Shown: in pieces, positions 32,088 through 41,507 of the stretch
How positions within the stretch are numbered: the stretch's first letter is position 1
Layout of the letters: each line of letters opens with the position of its first letter
Assembly: GCF_003097355.1 (NCBI RefSeq)
Contig: NZ_PYUI01000018.1
Span: 1 to 64,000, forward strand
Source: Arthrobacter sp. H-02-3
GTDB taxonomy: Bacteria > Actinomycetota > Actinomycetes > Actinomycetales > Micrococcaceae
DNA: 64,000 nt
Direction: 5' to 3'
Translations under genes and position numbers: made by a program
The notes under the pieces: model-generated
What the model was told of the DNA's origin: nothing
Seen by the model: only the letters and a program-made list of their open reading frames with translations
Database searches by the model: none

Positions 32088-33296
32088 GTGACTTTCAATC
32101 CCGACGCCGCCGGATGGGCGGCCGACACCCAGGCCGTCCGCGGAGGCCTTGACCGTACAGGCTTCCAGGAAACCGCCGAGCCGATCTTCCTCAACTCAGG
32201 ATTCGTCTACGAGTCTGCGGCCGCCGCCGAGCGCGCCTTCACCGGGGAGGACGAGCGCTTCGTCTACTCCCGCTACGGCAACCCGTCCGTCGCAACCTTC
32301 CAGGAGCGGCTGCGGTTGCTCGAGGGCACCGAGGCATGTTTTGCGACGGCGTCCGGCATGTCGGCCGTCTTCACCGCCCTAGGCGCGCTGCTGGGGGCCG
32401 GCGACCGGGTGGTCGCCGCCCGCTCGCTGTTTGGCTCGTGCTTTGTGATCCTCAACGAGATCCTGCCGCGCTGGGGCGTCGAGACCGTGTTCGTGGACGG
32501 CCCGGACCTGGAACAGTGGAAGTCTGCGCTGTCCGAGCCGACGACGGCGGTCTTCTTCGAATCGCCGTCGAACCCGATGCAGGAGATCGTGGACATCGCC
32601 GCCGTGAGCGCGCTGGCCCACGCGGCCGGCGCCACGGTGGTGGTCGACAACGTCTTCGCCACCCCGCTGCTGCAGCGCTGCGGAGACCTCGGGGCCGACG
32701 TGATCGTCTACTCCGGCACCAAGCACATCGATGGACAGGGACGCGTGCTCGGCGGGGCAATCCTGGGCACCAAAGAATTCATCGACGGGCCCGTCAAGCA
32801 GCTCATGCGGCACACCGGACCGTCGCTCTCCGCGTTCAACGCCTGGGTCCTGACCAAGGGCCTGGAGACGATGGCCCTGCGCGTCAACCATTCCTCCGCC
32901 TCCGCCCTGCGGCTGGCCGGCTGGCTTGAGCAGCAGCCCGCGGTCAGCTGGGTCAAGTACCCGCTGCTGCCCTCCCACCCGCAGTACGATCTCGCGGCGA
33001 AGCAGATGAAGGCCGGCGGCACCGTGCTCACGCTGGAACTCTCGCCGTCCCCGGGCCGCACCGCCAAGGAGGCCGCCTTCGCGCTCCTGGATGCGCTGAG
33101 GATCATCGACATCTCCAACAACCTCGGCGATTCGAAGTCACTCATCACGCACCCGGCCACCACGACACACCGCGCCATGGGCCCGGAAGGCCGCGCGGCA
33201 ATCGGGCTCAGCGACGGCGTGGTGCGGCTTTCAGTCGGCTTGGAGGACGTCGACGACCTCATCCGCGACCTCGGCCAGGCGCTCAAGCAGGTCTAG
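32088..33296 (+). CDS. metZ: O-succinylhomoserine sulfhydrylase
   Basis: The 402-residue Cys/Met-metabolism PLP enzyme has Lys212 in [34 protein letters not shown] and the C-terminal [16 protein letters not shown] block. [15 protein letters not shown] is typical of MetZ, which makes homocysteine from O-succinyl- or O-acetylhomoserine and sulfide. The start GTG 32088 directly follows the rhodanese stop. The SAM-IV riboswitch upstream supports a methionine role. Its stop overlaps that of the convergent GCS2 gene. Confidence 0.9.
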   Translation: MTFNPDAAGWAADTQAVRGGLDRTGFQETAEPIFLNSGFVYESAAAAERAFTGEDERFVYSRYGNPSVATFQERLRLLEGTEACFATASGMSAVFTALGALLGAGDRVVAARSLFGSCFVILNEILPRWGVETVFVDGPDLEQWKSALSEPTTAVFFESPSNPMQEIVDIAAVSALAHAAGATVVVDNVFATPLLQRCGDLGADVIVYSGTKHIDGQGRVLGGAILGTKEFIDGPVKQLMRHTGPSLSAFNAWVLTKGLETMALRVNHSSASALRLAGWLEQQPAVSWVKYPLLPSHPQYDLAAKQMKAGGTVLTLELSPSPGRTAKEAAFALLDALRIIDISNNLGDSKSLITHPATTTHRAMGPEGRAAIGLSDGVVRLSVGLEDVDDLIRDLGQALKQV

Positions 33297-34480
33297 CCCC
33301 GGCGCACCCGGCCCAGGGATGGCTCCTGCCCGGCCGGCTCTCCGGCGGCGTCCCCTTGCGTCGTCACTTCGACGGCCCGTTCGACGACGGCGGCCAGCCC
33401 GCCGGCCCGGAACGGCTCCCGCTGCAGCTGCGATCCCGTGCCCTCCGCCAGGATCCGCTCGACGCCCGCGCGCACCAGGTCCAGCTCGCCCTGTTCCTCA
33501 AGGACCGGGGCAACGAAGTCCACGAGTGCCCGGACGACGTCGGCGGCCGGGGCAGGGGTGAAAGTTCCAAAGTCCAGGAGCTGCCCGCGCAGTCCGCAGT
33601 TGCTGGCCTGCCATGCGGCCATCCGCAGCAGTAACGTGGGTACCGGGGCGGGCTCGACGCCGTCGTTCCATTCCCGCGACGCCGATTCCACGAGGGCGCG
33701 CACCAGCACGGCGATCAGCGCCGCATCCTCGGCCCGCAGGCAGACATCGGCGACCCTGACCTCCACGGTGGGATGCAGCCGGGCCAGCCGGGCATCGAAA
33801 TAGATCATCCCTTCATCCATCAGGACATTGCTTTCCACCAGCCGGGTCACCAGCCGCCGGTAGACGGGCAGGCTGCCGAAGATCATCGTGGGGCCCGAGC
33901 CCGGCCAGCGGTTCCAGGCCTGGGTGCGGTAGCTTTCGAACCCTGTCTCTGCGCCGTTCCAGTACGGGGAATTCGCGCTGAGGGCGATCAGGACGGCAAG
34001 CTTGTCGCGGATCCGGTCCATCACGGCCACGCCCTCCTCCGGCGATTCCACAAAGGTGTGGACGTGGAGGCCGCAGGTCAGCTGGTTCCGGACCGTGAGC
34101 CCGAAGCGTTCCTGCATGGTCATGTACCGCTGATTCGGGGTGAGGTGCGTGGCGGCGCCTTGGGGCGAGGTGGCCAAGGCCGCCACTCGGCCGCCGTGCA
34201 CGCGGGCGGCCTGGTCCGCCAAGGCCCGGCCCTGGCTGAGCTGCCGAAGAAGTTCCCTATAGTCCAGGCACGGCCGGGTCTGGGTCTCAATTTGTTCGAG
34301 CTTGAGCTCGTAGCTGAAGTCGGCGCCGCCCTCGTGGACCGGTTGCTGCCCCGGGAGAACCTGGGCGGCGTCCTGCTTCGGCGGGAGCAGGCTGGCCAGC
34401 ATGAGGTCGGCGAGGGCAAGCAGCCGGCCCGATTCCGGGTCGACTATCAGCAGTTCTTCCTCCACGCCGAAGGTGCGCAT
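33293..34480 (-). CDS. GCS2/YbdK-type carboxylate-amine (glutamate-cysteine) ligase
   Basis: The 395-residue protein starts [19 protein letters not shown], the signature of YbdK-type weak glutamate-cysteine ligases, and has [13 protein letters not shown] and [11 protein letters not shown]. The reaction is likely ATP-dependent ligation of glutamate to an amine. I chose ATG 34480 because the family begins there; the open frame upstream adds Cys/Arg-rich residues without match. It has no ribosome site, so a leaderless mRNA is possible. Confidence 0.85.
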   Translation of the reverse strand: MRTFGVEEELLIVDPESGRLLALADLMLASLLPPKQDAAQVLPGQQPVHEGGADFSYELKLEQIETQTRPCLDYRELLRQLSQGRALADQAARVHGGRVAALATSPQGAATHLTPNQRYMTMQERFGLTVRNQLTCGLHVHTFVESPEEGVAVMDRIRDKLAVLIALSANSPYWNGAETGFESYRTQAWNRWPGSGPTMIFGSLPVYRRLVTRLVESNVLMDEGMIYFDARLARLHPTVEVRVADVCLRAEDAALIAVLVRALVESASREWNDGVEPAPVPTLLLRMAAWQASNCGLRGQLLDFGTFTPAPAADVVRALVDFVAPVLEEQGELDLVRAGVERILAEGTGSQLQREPFRAGGLAAVVERAVEVTTQGDAAGEPAGQEPSLGRVRRG

Positions 34481-34599
34481 AAATCTATTGTGCGTCAGGA
34501 ACCGCCGACACGCCCCACACGAACGCCGGGTCACTTCGCGCCCACCCCCCCTGCGGACGGGCGCGATCAGACCTCGCGTTGCTTGGGATCAGTCTGGGA

Positions 34600-36123
34600 T
34601 CAGTCTTGGAAATACTCGATCTTCGCGCCGATGGTGTTGAGCCGTTCGGCCAGATCCTCGTAGCCGCGCTCAATGACGTAGATGTTCCGCAGTTCCGAGA
34701 CGCCGCGGGCCGCGAGCATGGCCAGCAGCAGGCAGGCCGCGGGGCGCAGGGCCGGCGGGCAGCCCACCTCGGCGGCACGCCACTTGGTGGGCCCGTTGAC
34801 GTAGATCCGGTGCGGGTCGAGCAGCTGCACCTGGGCGCCCAGCTTGTTCAGCTCGGTCAGGTAGATGGCCCGGTTCTCGTAGACCCAGTCGTGGATCATC
34901 GTCTGGCCGTGGGCGTTGGCCGCGATCACGGCGAAGAAGGGCAGGTTGTCGATGTTCAGGCCCGGGAAGGGCATGGGGTGGATCTTGTCTTCCGGCGCCC
35001 GCAGTTCCGAAGGCTTGGTGGTGACGTCCACCAGGCGGGTGCGGCCATTGCGGGCAAAGTACTCCCCGGACACTTCGAGCCGCTGGCCCATCTGTTCCAG
35101 GGTCGCCAGCTCGATTTCCATGAACTCGATCGGGACGCGGCGGATGGTGACTTCCGAGTTCGTCACGATGCCGGCGGTGATGAGGCTCATCGCCTCGATC
35201 GGGTCCTCGGAGGGGAAGTATTCGATATCGACGTCGATCGACGGGCGGCCGGTGATCTTCAACGTGGTGGTGCCGACGCCGTCGATCTCCACCCCGAGCA
35301 TCTGCAGGTAGAAGCAGAGGTCCTGCACCATGTAGTTGGGGCTGGCGTTGCGGATGATGGTGGTGCCGCGGCGGTGCGCGGCGGCCATGATGGCGTTCTC
35401 GGTGACGGTGTCACCGCGTTCGCTGAGCACGAAGGAGCGGTCGTGGCTGTCCGACGGCGGTGCCTGGACCGCGTAGAACCCGGACTTCGCGTCCACGCTA
35501 AGCCCGAACTGGCTTAGCGCCTGCATGTGCGGCTGCACGGTGCGGGTGCCGAGGTCGCAGCCGCCGGCGTAGGGCAGCCGGTAGGTGTCGGCCTCGTCCA
35601 GCAGCGGGCCCAGGAGCATGATGACGCTGCGGGTCCGGCGGGCCGCCTCCACATCCATGGATGCGAGGTCCAGGACAGCGGGGCGGCGGATCTGGAGGTC
35701 GTTCGCGTTGAGCCAGGTGCATTCGACGCCGATGCTGGTCAGCACCTCGACGATCCGGTTGACTTCCTCGATCCGGGCCAGCCGGCGCAGGGTGGTGGTG
35801 CCGCGGTTGATGAGGCTGGCGCACAAAAGGGCGACGCCGGCGTTCTTGCTGCTGTTGACGTCCACCGCGCCGGAAAGCGTGCGACCGCCCTCGACCCGGA
35901 GGTGGGTCATCTGGGGCCGGCCCACTTTGACGATGCTGTGCCCGACGATCGTCTCCAGCCGCTGGATCATCTTCAGGCTCAGGTTCTGCTTGCCCTGCTC
36001 CATCCGGGCGATGGCGCTCTGGCTGGTGCCGAGCTCGGCCGCGAGTTGTCCCTGCGTCCAGCCCTTGTCCCCGCGGGCCTCGCGGAGCAGGAGGCCGACA
36101 TGTTCAGCAGTCTGTTGAGTCAT
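34600..36123 (-). CDS. murA: XRE DNA-binding domain fused to MurA-like enolpyruvyl transferase
   Basis: The 507-residue protein starts with an XRE helix-turn-helix (residues 5-62, GWTQGQLAAELGTSQSAIARMEQGK). From about residue 75 it is a UDP-N-acetylglucosamine 1-carboxyvinyltransferase with Lys93 in NSSKNAG and the catalytic Cys189 in YAGGCDLGTR. The conserved catalytic residues suggest it is active in peptidoglycan precursor synthesis. Such XRE-MurA fusions are seen in Actinobacteria, and the HTH may give autoregulation. Whether it is the essential MurA or a second copy cannot be told from this window. Confidence 0.87.
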   Translation of the reverse strand: MTQQTAEHVGLLLREARGDKGWTQGQLAAELGTSQSAIARMEQGKQNLSLKMIQRLETIVGHSIVKVGRPQMTHLRVEGGRTLSGAVDVNSSKNAGVALLCASLINRGTTTLRRLARIEEVNRIVEVLTSIGVECTWLNANDLQIRRPAVLDLASMDVEAARRTRSVIMLLGPLLDEADTYRLPYAGGCDLGTRTVQPHMQALSQFGLSVDAKSGFYAVQAPPSDSHDRSFVLSERGDTVTENAIMAAAHRRGTTIIRNASPNYMVQDLCFYLQMLGVEIDGVGTTTLKITGRPSIDVDIEYFPSEDPIEAMSLITAGIVTNSEVTIRRVPIEFMEIELATLEQMGQRLEVSGEYFARNGRTRLVDVTTKPSELRAPEDKIHPMPFPGLNIDNLPFFAVIAANAHGQTMIHDWVYENRAIYLTELNKLGAQVQLLDPHRIYVNGPTKWRAAEVGCPPALRPAACLLLAMLAARGVSELRNIYVIERGYEDLAERLNTIGAKIEYFQD

Positions 36124-36271
36124 GTCCCGAAAATATCACGCATGATCTACCGCACCCGGTATTTGCCGCCGGAATGGCGCCAATCTCACATGCATACCCG
36201 CATCATGCGATAACCGGAGCGGCGGCGGCGTGACAAGCGACAGCGCGCAGGCGCGCCGGACGCTGCCCCGG

Positions 36272-37075
36272 CTACTGGCGGGTGAGGAAGACGAGGTTCC
36301 AGGTGCCCGCGCCGAGGGCCGCAGCGACGGCGGCTGCCGCAATGCCCAGCCCGCCCAAGAGCACCCAGGCGTCGAGTCCGCTGAACGTGGACGGCCTCGC
36401 CCAGGTCCGCGCCGCGCCGCCGAACCCGCGGGCCTCCATGGTCACCGCGAGCCGGGACGCGCTCCGGATCGCCTGGACCAGCAACCCGAAGCTTTGGCCC
36501 ATGGTGGCGCGGAAGCGCTGGTAGGGGTTGCCGCTTGAGCCCACGCCGCGGGCGCGCCGGGCCATCCCGATGGTCTGCCATTGCTCGGCCATGATTCCCA
36601 CGAGCCGCATGGCGGCCAAGGTGCCCAGGACGAACCGGTGCGGCAGTTTCGCGTTCTGGGCCAGAGCGTCGGCCAGGTCCGTGGGGTCTGTGCAGCTCAT
36701 CAGCAGCACCGCGGGCAGGGCGATCGCGAGCCCGCGGAGCATGAAACCGATCCCGAGCTGCAGGGAACCGGCGCTGATGGACCAGATCCCGGCGTCGAAC
36801 AGGACGGCCCCGGCGTCGGGCGCCAGGATGGCGGTGCTCCAGCCGCCGAGCGCCGCCGCGAGGATCAGCGGCCAGCCGCGCTGCCACAGCAGGGCAACGG
36901 TCAGCCCGGCCAGCGGCAGAAGCATCAGTTCGAAGGCCAGCGCCACCGAGGCAGAGACCCAGTCGATGGACAGAGCCAGCACCAGGGTGACCATGGTGAC
37001 CGCCGTGAACTTCGCGAGCGGGTTGGCGCGGGTCAGCAGCGCATGGTTGCCGCGGACGCTCAGTTCGTCCCTCAT
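36272..37075 (-). CDS. ykoC: ECF transporter T component (YkoC-type)
   Basis: The 267-residue membrane protein matches EcfT: five to six helices and the coupling-helix region GMARRARGVGSSGNPYQRFRAT with the A-R-x-x-G motif that docks to the ATPase, and a second EARGFGG. It pairs with the preceding ATPase through ATGA overlap and with YkoE to import thiamine precursors. Confidence 0.88.
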   Translation of the reverse strand: MRDELSVRGNHALLTRANPLAKFTAVTMVTLVLALSIDWVSASVALAFELMLLPLAGLTVALLWQRGWPLILAAALGGWSTAILAPDAGAVLFDAGIWSISAGSLQLGIGFMLRGLAIALPAVLLMSCTDPTDLADALAQNAKLPHRFVLGTLAAMRLVGIMAEQWQTIGMARRARGVGSSGNPYQRFRATMGQSFGLLVQAIRSASRLAVTMEARGFGGAARTWARPSTFSGLDAWVLLGGLGIAAAAVAAALGAGTWNLVFLTRQ

Positions 37076-38706
37076 GATGCGGCCGCCTCCGGCAGCTCCC
37101 GGTCCGGGCCGGCGGCGTTGACGGCGGCGTTGACGGCACCCGACCCGGCGGCGTCCCTGCCGTGAAGGCGCAGTTCGGTGCCGCCAAGGACGGCGCTGAA
37201 TTCGGCGTCGTGCGTCACGGAGACGACGGCGGTGCCGGCGTCGAGAAGTTCAGAGAGGAACGAGGCAAGCTCGGCCCAGGTGTTGGCGTCCTGGCCGAAC
37301 GTGGGCTCGTCCAGGACCAGTACCTGCGGGTGCGCCGCCAGCACGGTGGCCACCGAGAGGCGTCGTTTCTCGCCGCCCGAGAGCGTGTAGGGGTTGGCGT
37401 CCACGAGCTCCGTCAGCCGCAGCCGCTCCAGGAGCTCGTCCACACGGTCCTCGCCATAGCCGAGGTGGCGGGGCCCGAACATGAGTTCGTCGTGGACCCT
37501 GCCGGTGACAAACTGGTGCTCGGGTTCCTGGAACACGGTCCCGATCCTGGCGATCAGCTGCTGGGCTTTCCACCGGTACGGGTCGGTCCCGGCGCCATCG
37601 CCTACGCGACGATCGGCGCAACCACTGAGTTCCGTCGTGGCGGAGACCGTCCCCGCCACGGGGCGCAGGAGGCCGGCGAGCGTCAGTGCCAGGGTCGACT
37701 TCCCCGAACCGTTCTGCCCGGTGATGGTCAAGGCCTCTCCGGCGCGGACCCGGGCCATGACCCCGGATTGCACGGGGCGCGGCGCAATCGTGCGGAAACC
37801 CTGGCGCAGTCCAGCCCGCCGCGGCCGCTCGCGGGAGACCGCGAGGGCGTCCGACGAGAGCAGGAGCTGCCCGGAGGCCGGGGCGGTCCGGGTGCGTGTT
37901 GCGGGCACGTAGCCGGGCACCCAGACGCCCGCACCGATGAGCATGTCCCGCGCCTCGGCCAGGACCTGGTCCGGCGGCCCGTCAATCAGGACCGCGGAGT
38001 CCGTGGCGGACCCGGGCTGCAGCACCACGATCCGGTCCACGAGGTCCTTCCAGACCGCCACCCGGTGCTCCACCACCACTAGGGTGGCGCCGGTCTTGTC
38101 CAGGCAGCGGCCAACGGCGTCGCGGACTTCCAGGACGCCGGCGGGATCCAGGTTGGCGGTCGGCTCGTCGAGCAGCAGCAACCCCGGCCGCATCGCGAGG
38201 ATCCCGGCGAGCGCCAGGCGCTGCTTTTGGCCGCCGGACAACGCCGACGTCGGGTGGTCCAGCGGCAGCCAGCCCAGCCCGACGTCGTCGAGCGCCTCGC
38301 GGACCCGCGGCCAGATCTCCCCGGCCGGGACAGAGAGGTTTTCGGCGCCGAAGGCGACGTCGTCGCCGAGGCGCGAGAGCACCACCTGGGTCTCCGGGTC
38401 CTGCTGCACGAGTCCGGCGCGGCCGCGCTGCGCCCGGGGCACAGCGCCATCGATCAGCAGACTGCCGGTCTCGTCAGATTCTTCGGCGTCGCCGGCTTCC
38501 CCCGCCGTGCTGTCCCCGAGCACACCCGCCAGGGCGTGGAGCAGCGTCGATTTGCCGGCGCCGGACGGGCCCAGCAGGAGGACGCGCTCCCCCGGCCGGA
38601 TGTCCAGGTCAAGTCCGCTGACCGCGGGCCGGGGCCTTCCGGCGTGCCGCCAGCCCCAGCCGCGGGCCGTGACGGCGGCCGGGCGGACGCCTGGTGAAGA
38701 TGTCAT
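37072..38706 (-). CDS. ykoD: ECF transporter double ATPase (YkoD-type)
   Basis: The 544-residue protein has two fused ATPase domains, each with Walker A (GPSGAGKS and GQNGSGKS), signature (LSGGQKQRLALAG and LSGGEKRRLSVAT) and Walker B (LLLLDEPTANLD and VLVLDEPTFGQD). This is the tandem form of the YkoEDC thiamine/HMP transporter. ATG 38706 starts the family homology; the upstream extension is not supported. Confidence 0.9.
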   Translation of the reverse strand: MTSSPGVRPAAVTARGWGWRHAGRPRPAVSGLDLDIRPGERVLLLGPSGAGKSTLLHALAGVLGDSTAGEAGDAEESDETGSLLIDGAVPRAQRGRAGLVQQDPETQVVLSRLGDDVAFGAENLSVPAGEIWPRVREALDDVGLGWLPLDHPTSALSGGQKQRLALAGILAMRPGLLLLDEPTANLDPAGVLEVRDAVGRCLDKTGATLVVVEHRVAVWKDLVDRIVVLQPGSATDSAVLIDGPPDQVLAEARDMLIGAGVWVPGYVPATRTRTAPASGQLLLSSDALAVSRERPRRAGLRQGFRTIAPRPVQSGVMARVRAGEALTITGQNGSGKSTLALTLAGLLRPVAGTVSATTELSGCADRRVGDGAGTDPYRWKAQQLIARIGTVFQEPEHQFVTGRVHDELMFGPRHLGYGEDRVDELLERLRLTELVDANPYTLSGGEKRRLSVATVLAAHPQVLVLDEPTFGQDANTWAELASFLSELLDAGTAVVSVTHDAEFSAVLGGTELRLHGRDAAGSGAVNAAVNAAGPDRELPEAAAS

Positions 38707-38761
38707 GAGTCGCCTGTGCAATTCCAAGAGGGCCGTTCCGGAGTGGGTGCAGGAACGTGGT

Positions 38762-39409
38762 TCAGGAGAAGACAGGCTCCGTGACGGCTTTGCGGGAGGC
38801 AAAGGAGCCCAGCACGCCGGTCTTGGCCAGGCCGCGGGTGGCGAGCCAGGACAGTCCGCCGGCAATCACGGCGCCGGAGACGGTGGTGAAGACGATGTAG
38901 GCGAGCTTGTCGCCGGCTTCGTAGGCAATGTTCCAGCCCCACGGCAGGAAGGAGTCGTTCAGGCCGCAGAAGAGGCCCGCGCCGGCTCCGGCCAGGAGGG
39001 ACACCGGGAGGTTGAACTTCTTGTAGAGGAAGGCCGCGAACACCAGTTCCGCGCCGAGGCCCTGCAGGACTCCGGAGATCAGAACCGTGGTGCCGTACTG
39101 CGAGCCCATGATCAGCTCGCCCGTGGCCGCCACGGTCTCGCAGAAGAGGGCTGCCCCGGGCTTGCGGATGATGAGCATGCCGAGCACTGCCGGGATCATC
39201 CATCCGCCGGCGTAGAGCCCGCTGAGCGGCGGGTAGATCGCGTTGACCGGGGTGGAAATCAGGTTCGCGCCCTGATCCCAGGCCCAGAAGATGACGCCCC
39301 CGGCGACGGCGATCAAGGCGGCCACCACGATGTCCACCACACGCCAGTTGTAGGTGCGCCGGGCCGATGAACGGCTGCTGGAACCATGCTGTGCTGAAAT
39401 ATCTGTCAT
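38762..39409 (-). CDS. ykoE: ECF substrate-binding component (YkoE-type)
   Basis: The 215-residue membrane protein has the YkoE features: RVVDIVVAALIAVAGGVIFWAWD, YPPLSGLYAGGWMIPAVLG, and GAAELVFAAF-like (GAELVFAAFLYKKF). It binds thiamine or HMP and delivers it to YkoCD. AGGAGG before ATG 39409 is a strong ribosome site. It follows a TPP riboswitch directly, which supports the substrate. Confidence 0.9.
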   Translation of the reverse strand: MTDISAQHGSSSRSSARRTYNWRVVDIVVAALIAVAGGVIFWAWDQGANLISTPVNAIYPPLSGLYAGGWMIPAVLGMLIIRKPGAALFCETVAATGELIMGSQYGTTVLISGVLQGLGAELVFAAFLYKKFNLPVSLLAGAGAGLFCGLNDSFLPWGWNIAYEAGDKLAYIVFTTVSGAVIAGGLSWLATRGLAKTGVLGSFASRKAVTEPVFS

Positions 39410-39479
39410 GTCGTCCTCCTGAGGAACAGGAGGGGAGGGTGCTCCGGCCGGCCTCGGCTTCCGCCGCCCTCCGCGCACC

Positions 39480-39612
39480 CTGAGAACTCGACTCCCTTGC
39501 GCCGGTACTAACCGGATCAGGTTCGAGGGTCTGCGGCTGTCCGCACTCTCAGCGCCCACCACTGGTTTCCCCGGACTCTTCCGGCGATGCCCGACGGCGG
39601 CGCTCCCCTGTC
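39480..39612 (-). ncRNA. TPP (THI-element) riboswitch
   Basis: Read leftward, the transcript contains CTGAGAGTGCGG, ACCCTCGAACCTGATC and CGGTTAGTACCGGCG-type blocks, closing with CGCAAGGGAGTCG and CTCAG. These are the conserved THI-box segments in the right order. It lies 70 bases before ykoE and should shut off the transporter when thiamine pyrophosphate is plentiful. Confidence 0.93.
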
Positions 39613-39804
39613 GTAATTATTTCGCCCTTGTGGGCTGGCTCAGTTTACACCCGAACGGCCCGGGTTATCAGTGGAGTGCTGTCACAATCCGGGGCCTGCC
39701 CCAGGCGCTCCCCGCGGCCGGGAAGAGCCGCTTGGTAGAGTCGACGTGTCGGCCCCCGGACCCGCGAGCGGGCGGCCTTGTCGCCCACGGAAAGCTGGAC
39801 CATT

Positions 39805-40350
39805 TTGACGCACACACCGGCCACGTCAGATCCCTCCGCCGAGTACGACCCGGACTCGAGCGAGCCGCAACCGCACGGTTCCCTGGCGGCGCTCATTGGC
39901 GGTGTGCTGGCCGAAATGGATGCGCTCCAGTTTGCATCGTTCAGCAAGGACGATGCCCTGGACCTCGGGCTGCTCCTGGTCGAACTGGGCAGGCAACGCT
40001 CGCTGCCCATCGCCGTCGACATCACCAAGGGCGAGCAAGTGCTCTTCCACGCGGCGCTGGACGGCGCCACCCCGGACAACGAACGCTGGATCAACGCCAA
40101 GAAGCGCACGGCCCAGCGCTACGAGGTCCCGTCCCTGCTGGTGGGCCTCCGGGCCCGCGCTGCCGGCGGAAGGATCGAGGACAACGCCTGGTTCGATCAG
40201 ATGGAGTTCGCCGCCCACGGCGGAGCGTTCCCCATCTACGTGCGCGGCACCGGTGCCGTAGCCGTCGTGACTGTCTCCGGGCTGCCGCAGAAGGCAGACC
40301 ACGACCTCGTGGTCGAGGCTTTACGGACGGTCCTCACGCCGGGAGCTTAG
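39805..40350 (+). CDS. UPF0303 (heme-degrading-domain/HbpS-like) protein
   Basis: The 181-residue protein has an acidic N terminus and the UPF0303 core: FSKDDALDLGLLLVELGRQRSLPIAVDITKGEQVLFHAALDGATPDNERWINAKKRTAQRYE, cut here into family blocks such as DALDLG and NAKKRTA. Proteins of this GlcG/HbpS-like fold bind heme or small ligands; the function is not settled. The start is uncertain: TTG 39805 has ggaaag about 10 bases upstream, TTG 39778 is an alternative in the same frame. It is convergent with the membrane-protein gene. Confidence 0.7.
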   Translation: MTHTPATSDPSAEYDPDSSEPQPHGSLAALIGGVLAEMDALQFASFSKDDALDLGLLLVELGRQRSLPIAVDITKGEQVLFHAALDGATPDNERWINAKKRTAQRYEVPSLLVGLRARAAGGRIEDNAWFDQMEFAAHGGAFPIYVRGTGAVAVVTVSGLPQKADHDLVVEALRTVLTPGA

Positions 40351-41105
40351 GCGGCGGCGCCGTCCGCGCGCGGCGTCCTCCGGGACAGCCGGATCAGCGC
40401 AATCCCCACCGCCGTGAACCAGGCCCACATCAGGATGCCGTACACCAGGTAGACCTCCGGAACGGCGAAACGGAGTGCCTCCGCCACCACGCCAACCGCG
40501 CCCGCGGCCACCCCGAGCCAGGCCACCGCGCGGGGCAGCACGCCCTTGAGCATGGTCAGCGACATCAGCAGGATGCCGAGCGCGGACAGGACGCCGACGG
40601 CGGCAGGCGTGTTGTTCTCGGCGATCACCGCCTCCGCCGCGGCGGCATAGCGGAGCCGGGCATCGGCCCCGGCGGTGCCGATCGCGTTCGCGTAGCTGTC
40701 ACTGAGATTGACCAGGATCATCGATCCGCGGCTCGTGACCGGAACGGCCAGGAACAGCGCCCACGGCAGGGCGCCGATCACCGTGGCCATGAGGGCCAGG
40801 CTCTTGTTGAGCGGGGCGAGTGCCACGAAGAGGGTCACGAATACCAGAACTGGAAGAATGTTGGGCACGGTCCACAGGAGTTGTTCGGCGACGTAGACCG
40901 CCTTGTGCCCGGCGATGAACTCGAGGGTTTCGGCACCGCCGTGGATCGGTGGCGGGGCAATGGCGTCCAGAACCACTGCCACGATCAACAACGCCACGAA
41001 CGCGACGGCGGAGATTCCGGCCCAGAAGTAGAGTTGCCGCCAGCTCTGACTGTCCGCCGCGGCGCCCCGGGCATGGCCGAGCGGGCGGGTCCGGGGCTGT
41101 TCCAT
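40347..41105 (-). CDS. Hypothetical membrane protein, DUF4386-like
   Basis: The 252-residue protein has about seven hydrophobic segments, including FWAGISAVAFVALLIVAVVLD, ILPVLVFVTLFVALAPL and LPRAVAWLGVAAGAVGVVA, and resembles DUF4386-type membrane proteins of unknown function. ATG 41105 lacks a ribosome site but has TACTTT 5 bases upstream, so it may be leaderless. Confidence 0.68.
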   Translation of the reverse strand: MEQPRTRPLGHARGAAADSQSWRQLYFWAGISAVAFVALLIVAVVLDAIAPPPIHGGAETLEFIAGHKAVYVAEQLLWTVPNILPVLVFVTLFVALAPLNKSLALMATVIGALPWALFLAVPVTSRGSMILVNLSDSYANAIGTAGADARLRYAAAAEAVIAENNTPAAVGVLSALGILLMSLTMLKGVLPRAVAWLGVAAGAVGVVAEALRFAVPEVYLVYGILMWAWFTAVGIALIRLSRRTPRADGAAA

Positions 41106-41223
41106 GCTCAAAAGTACGTCCGGCGGGCGAGGCAATACAGGGGCGTTGGCCCTGTCCGGATGCCCGGGCAAGGAACGCTAGGCTAGGGGCAGCCCTGTTT
41201 CCTCCCTTAAGGAGTTACGAAGA

Positions 41224-41484
41224 ATGAACCTCTTCATCAAGCTGCTCGGCACCGGCGTCAGCCTCCTGGCCGGTTACGCCGGCGCCAAGCTCGTTGACAC
41301 CGTCTGGGAGAAGTCCACGGGCAGCAAGCCGCCCACGGACAACGACGACGTCCCCACCACGCTGCACCACGCATTGGCGTTCGCGCTGATCTCGGCCGCG
41401 GTCAGCACCGTCATCCAGGTGCTCGCCAACCGCGGCACCCAGCGCGCGATCACCCGCTTCGCCAAATCCCAGGACGTCGTCTAA
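41224..41484 (+). CDS. DUF4235 small membrane protein
   Basis: The 86-residue protein has two hydrophobic segments (LFIKLLGTGVSLLAGYAGA and ALAFALISAAVSTVIQVLA) around a polar WEKSTGSKPPTDNDDVP loop, as in DUF4235. AAGGAG precedes ATG 41224, and TAGGCT at 41179-41184 may be the -10. The function is unknown; it is widespread in Actinobacteria. Confidence 0.82.
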   Translation: MNLFIKLLGTGVSLLAGYAGAKLVDTVWEKSTGSKPPTDNDDVPTTLHHALAFALISAAVSTVIQVLANRGTQRAITRFAKSQDVV

Positions 41485-41507
41485 CGAGGGCATTTCAAGG
41501 ACGTTGA

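Noticed and set aside
39630..41186. Rightward 518-codon frame across the UPF0303 and membrane-protein genes
   Set aside because: It overlaps two recognised genes on both strands and has an Arg/Gly-rich shadow composition.
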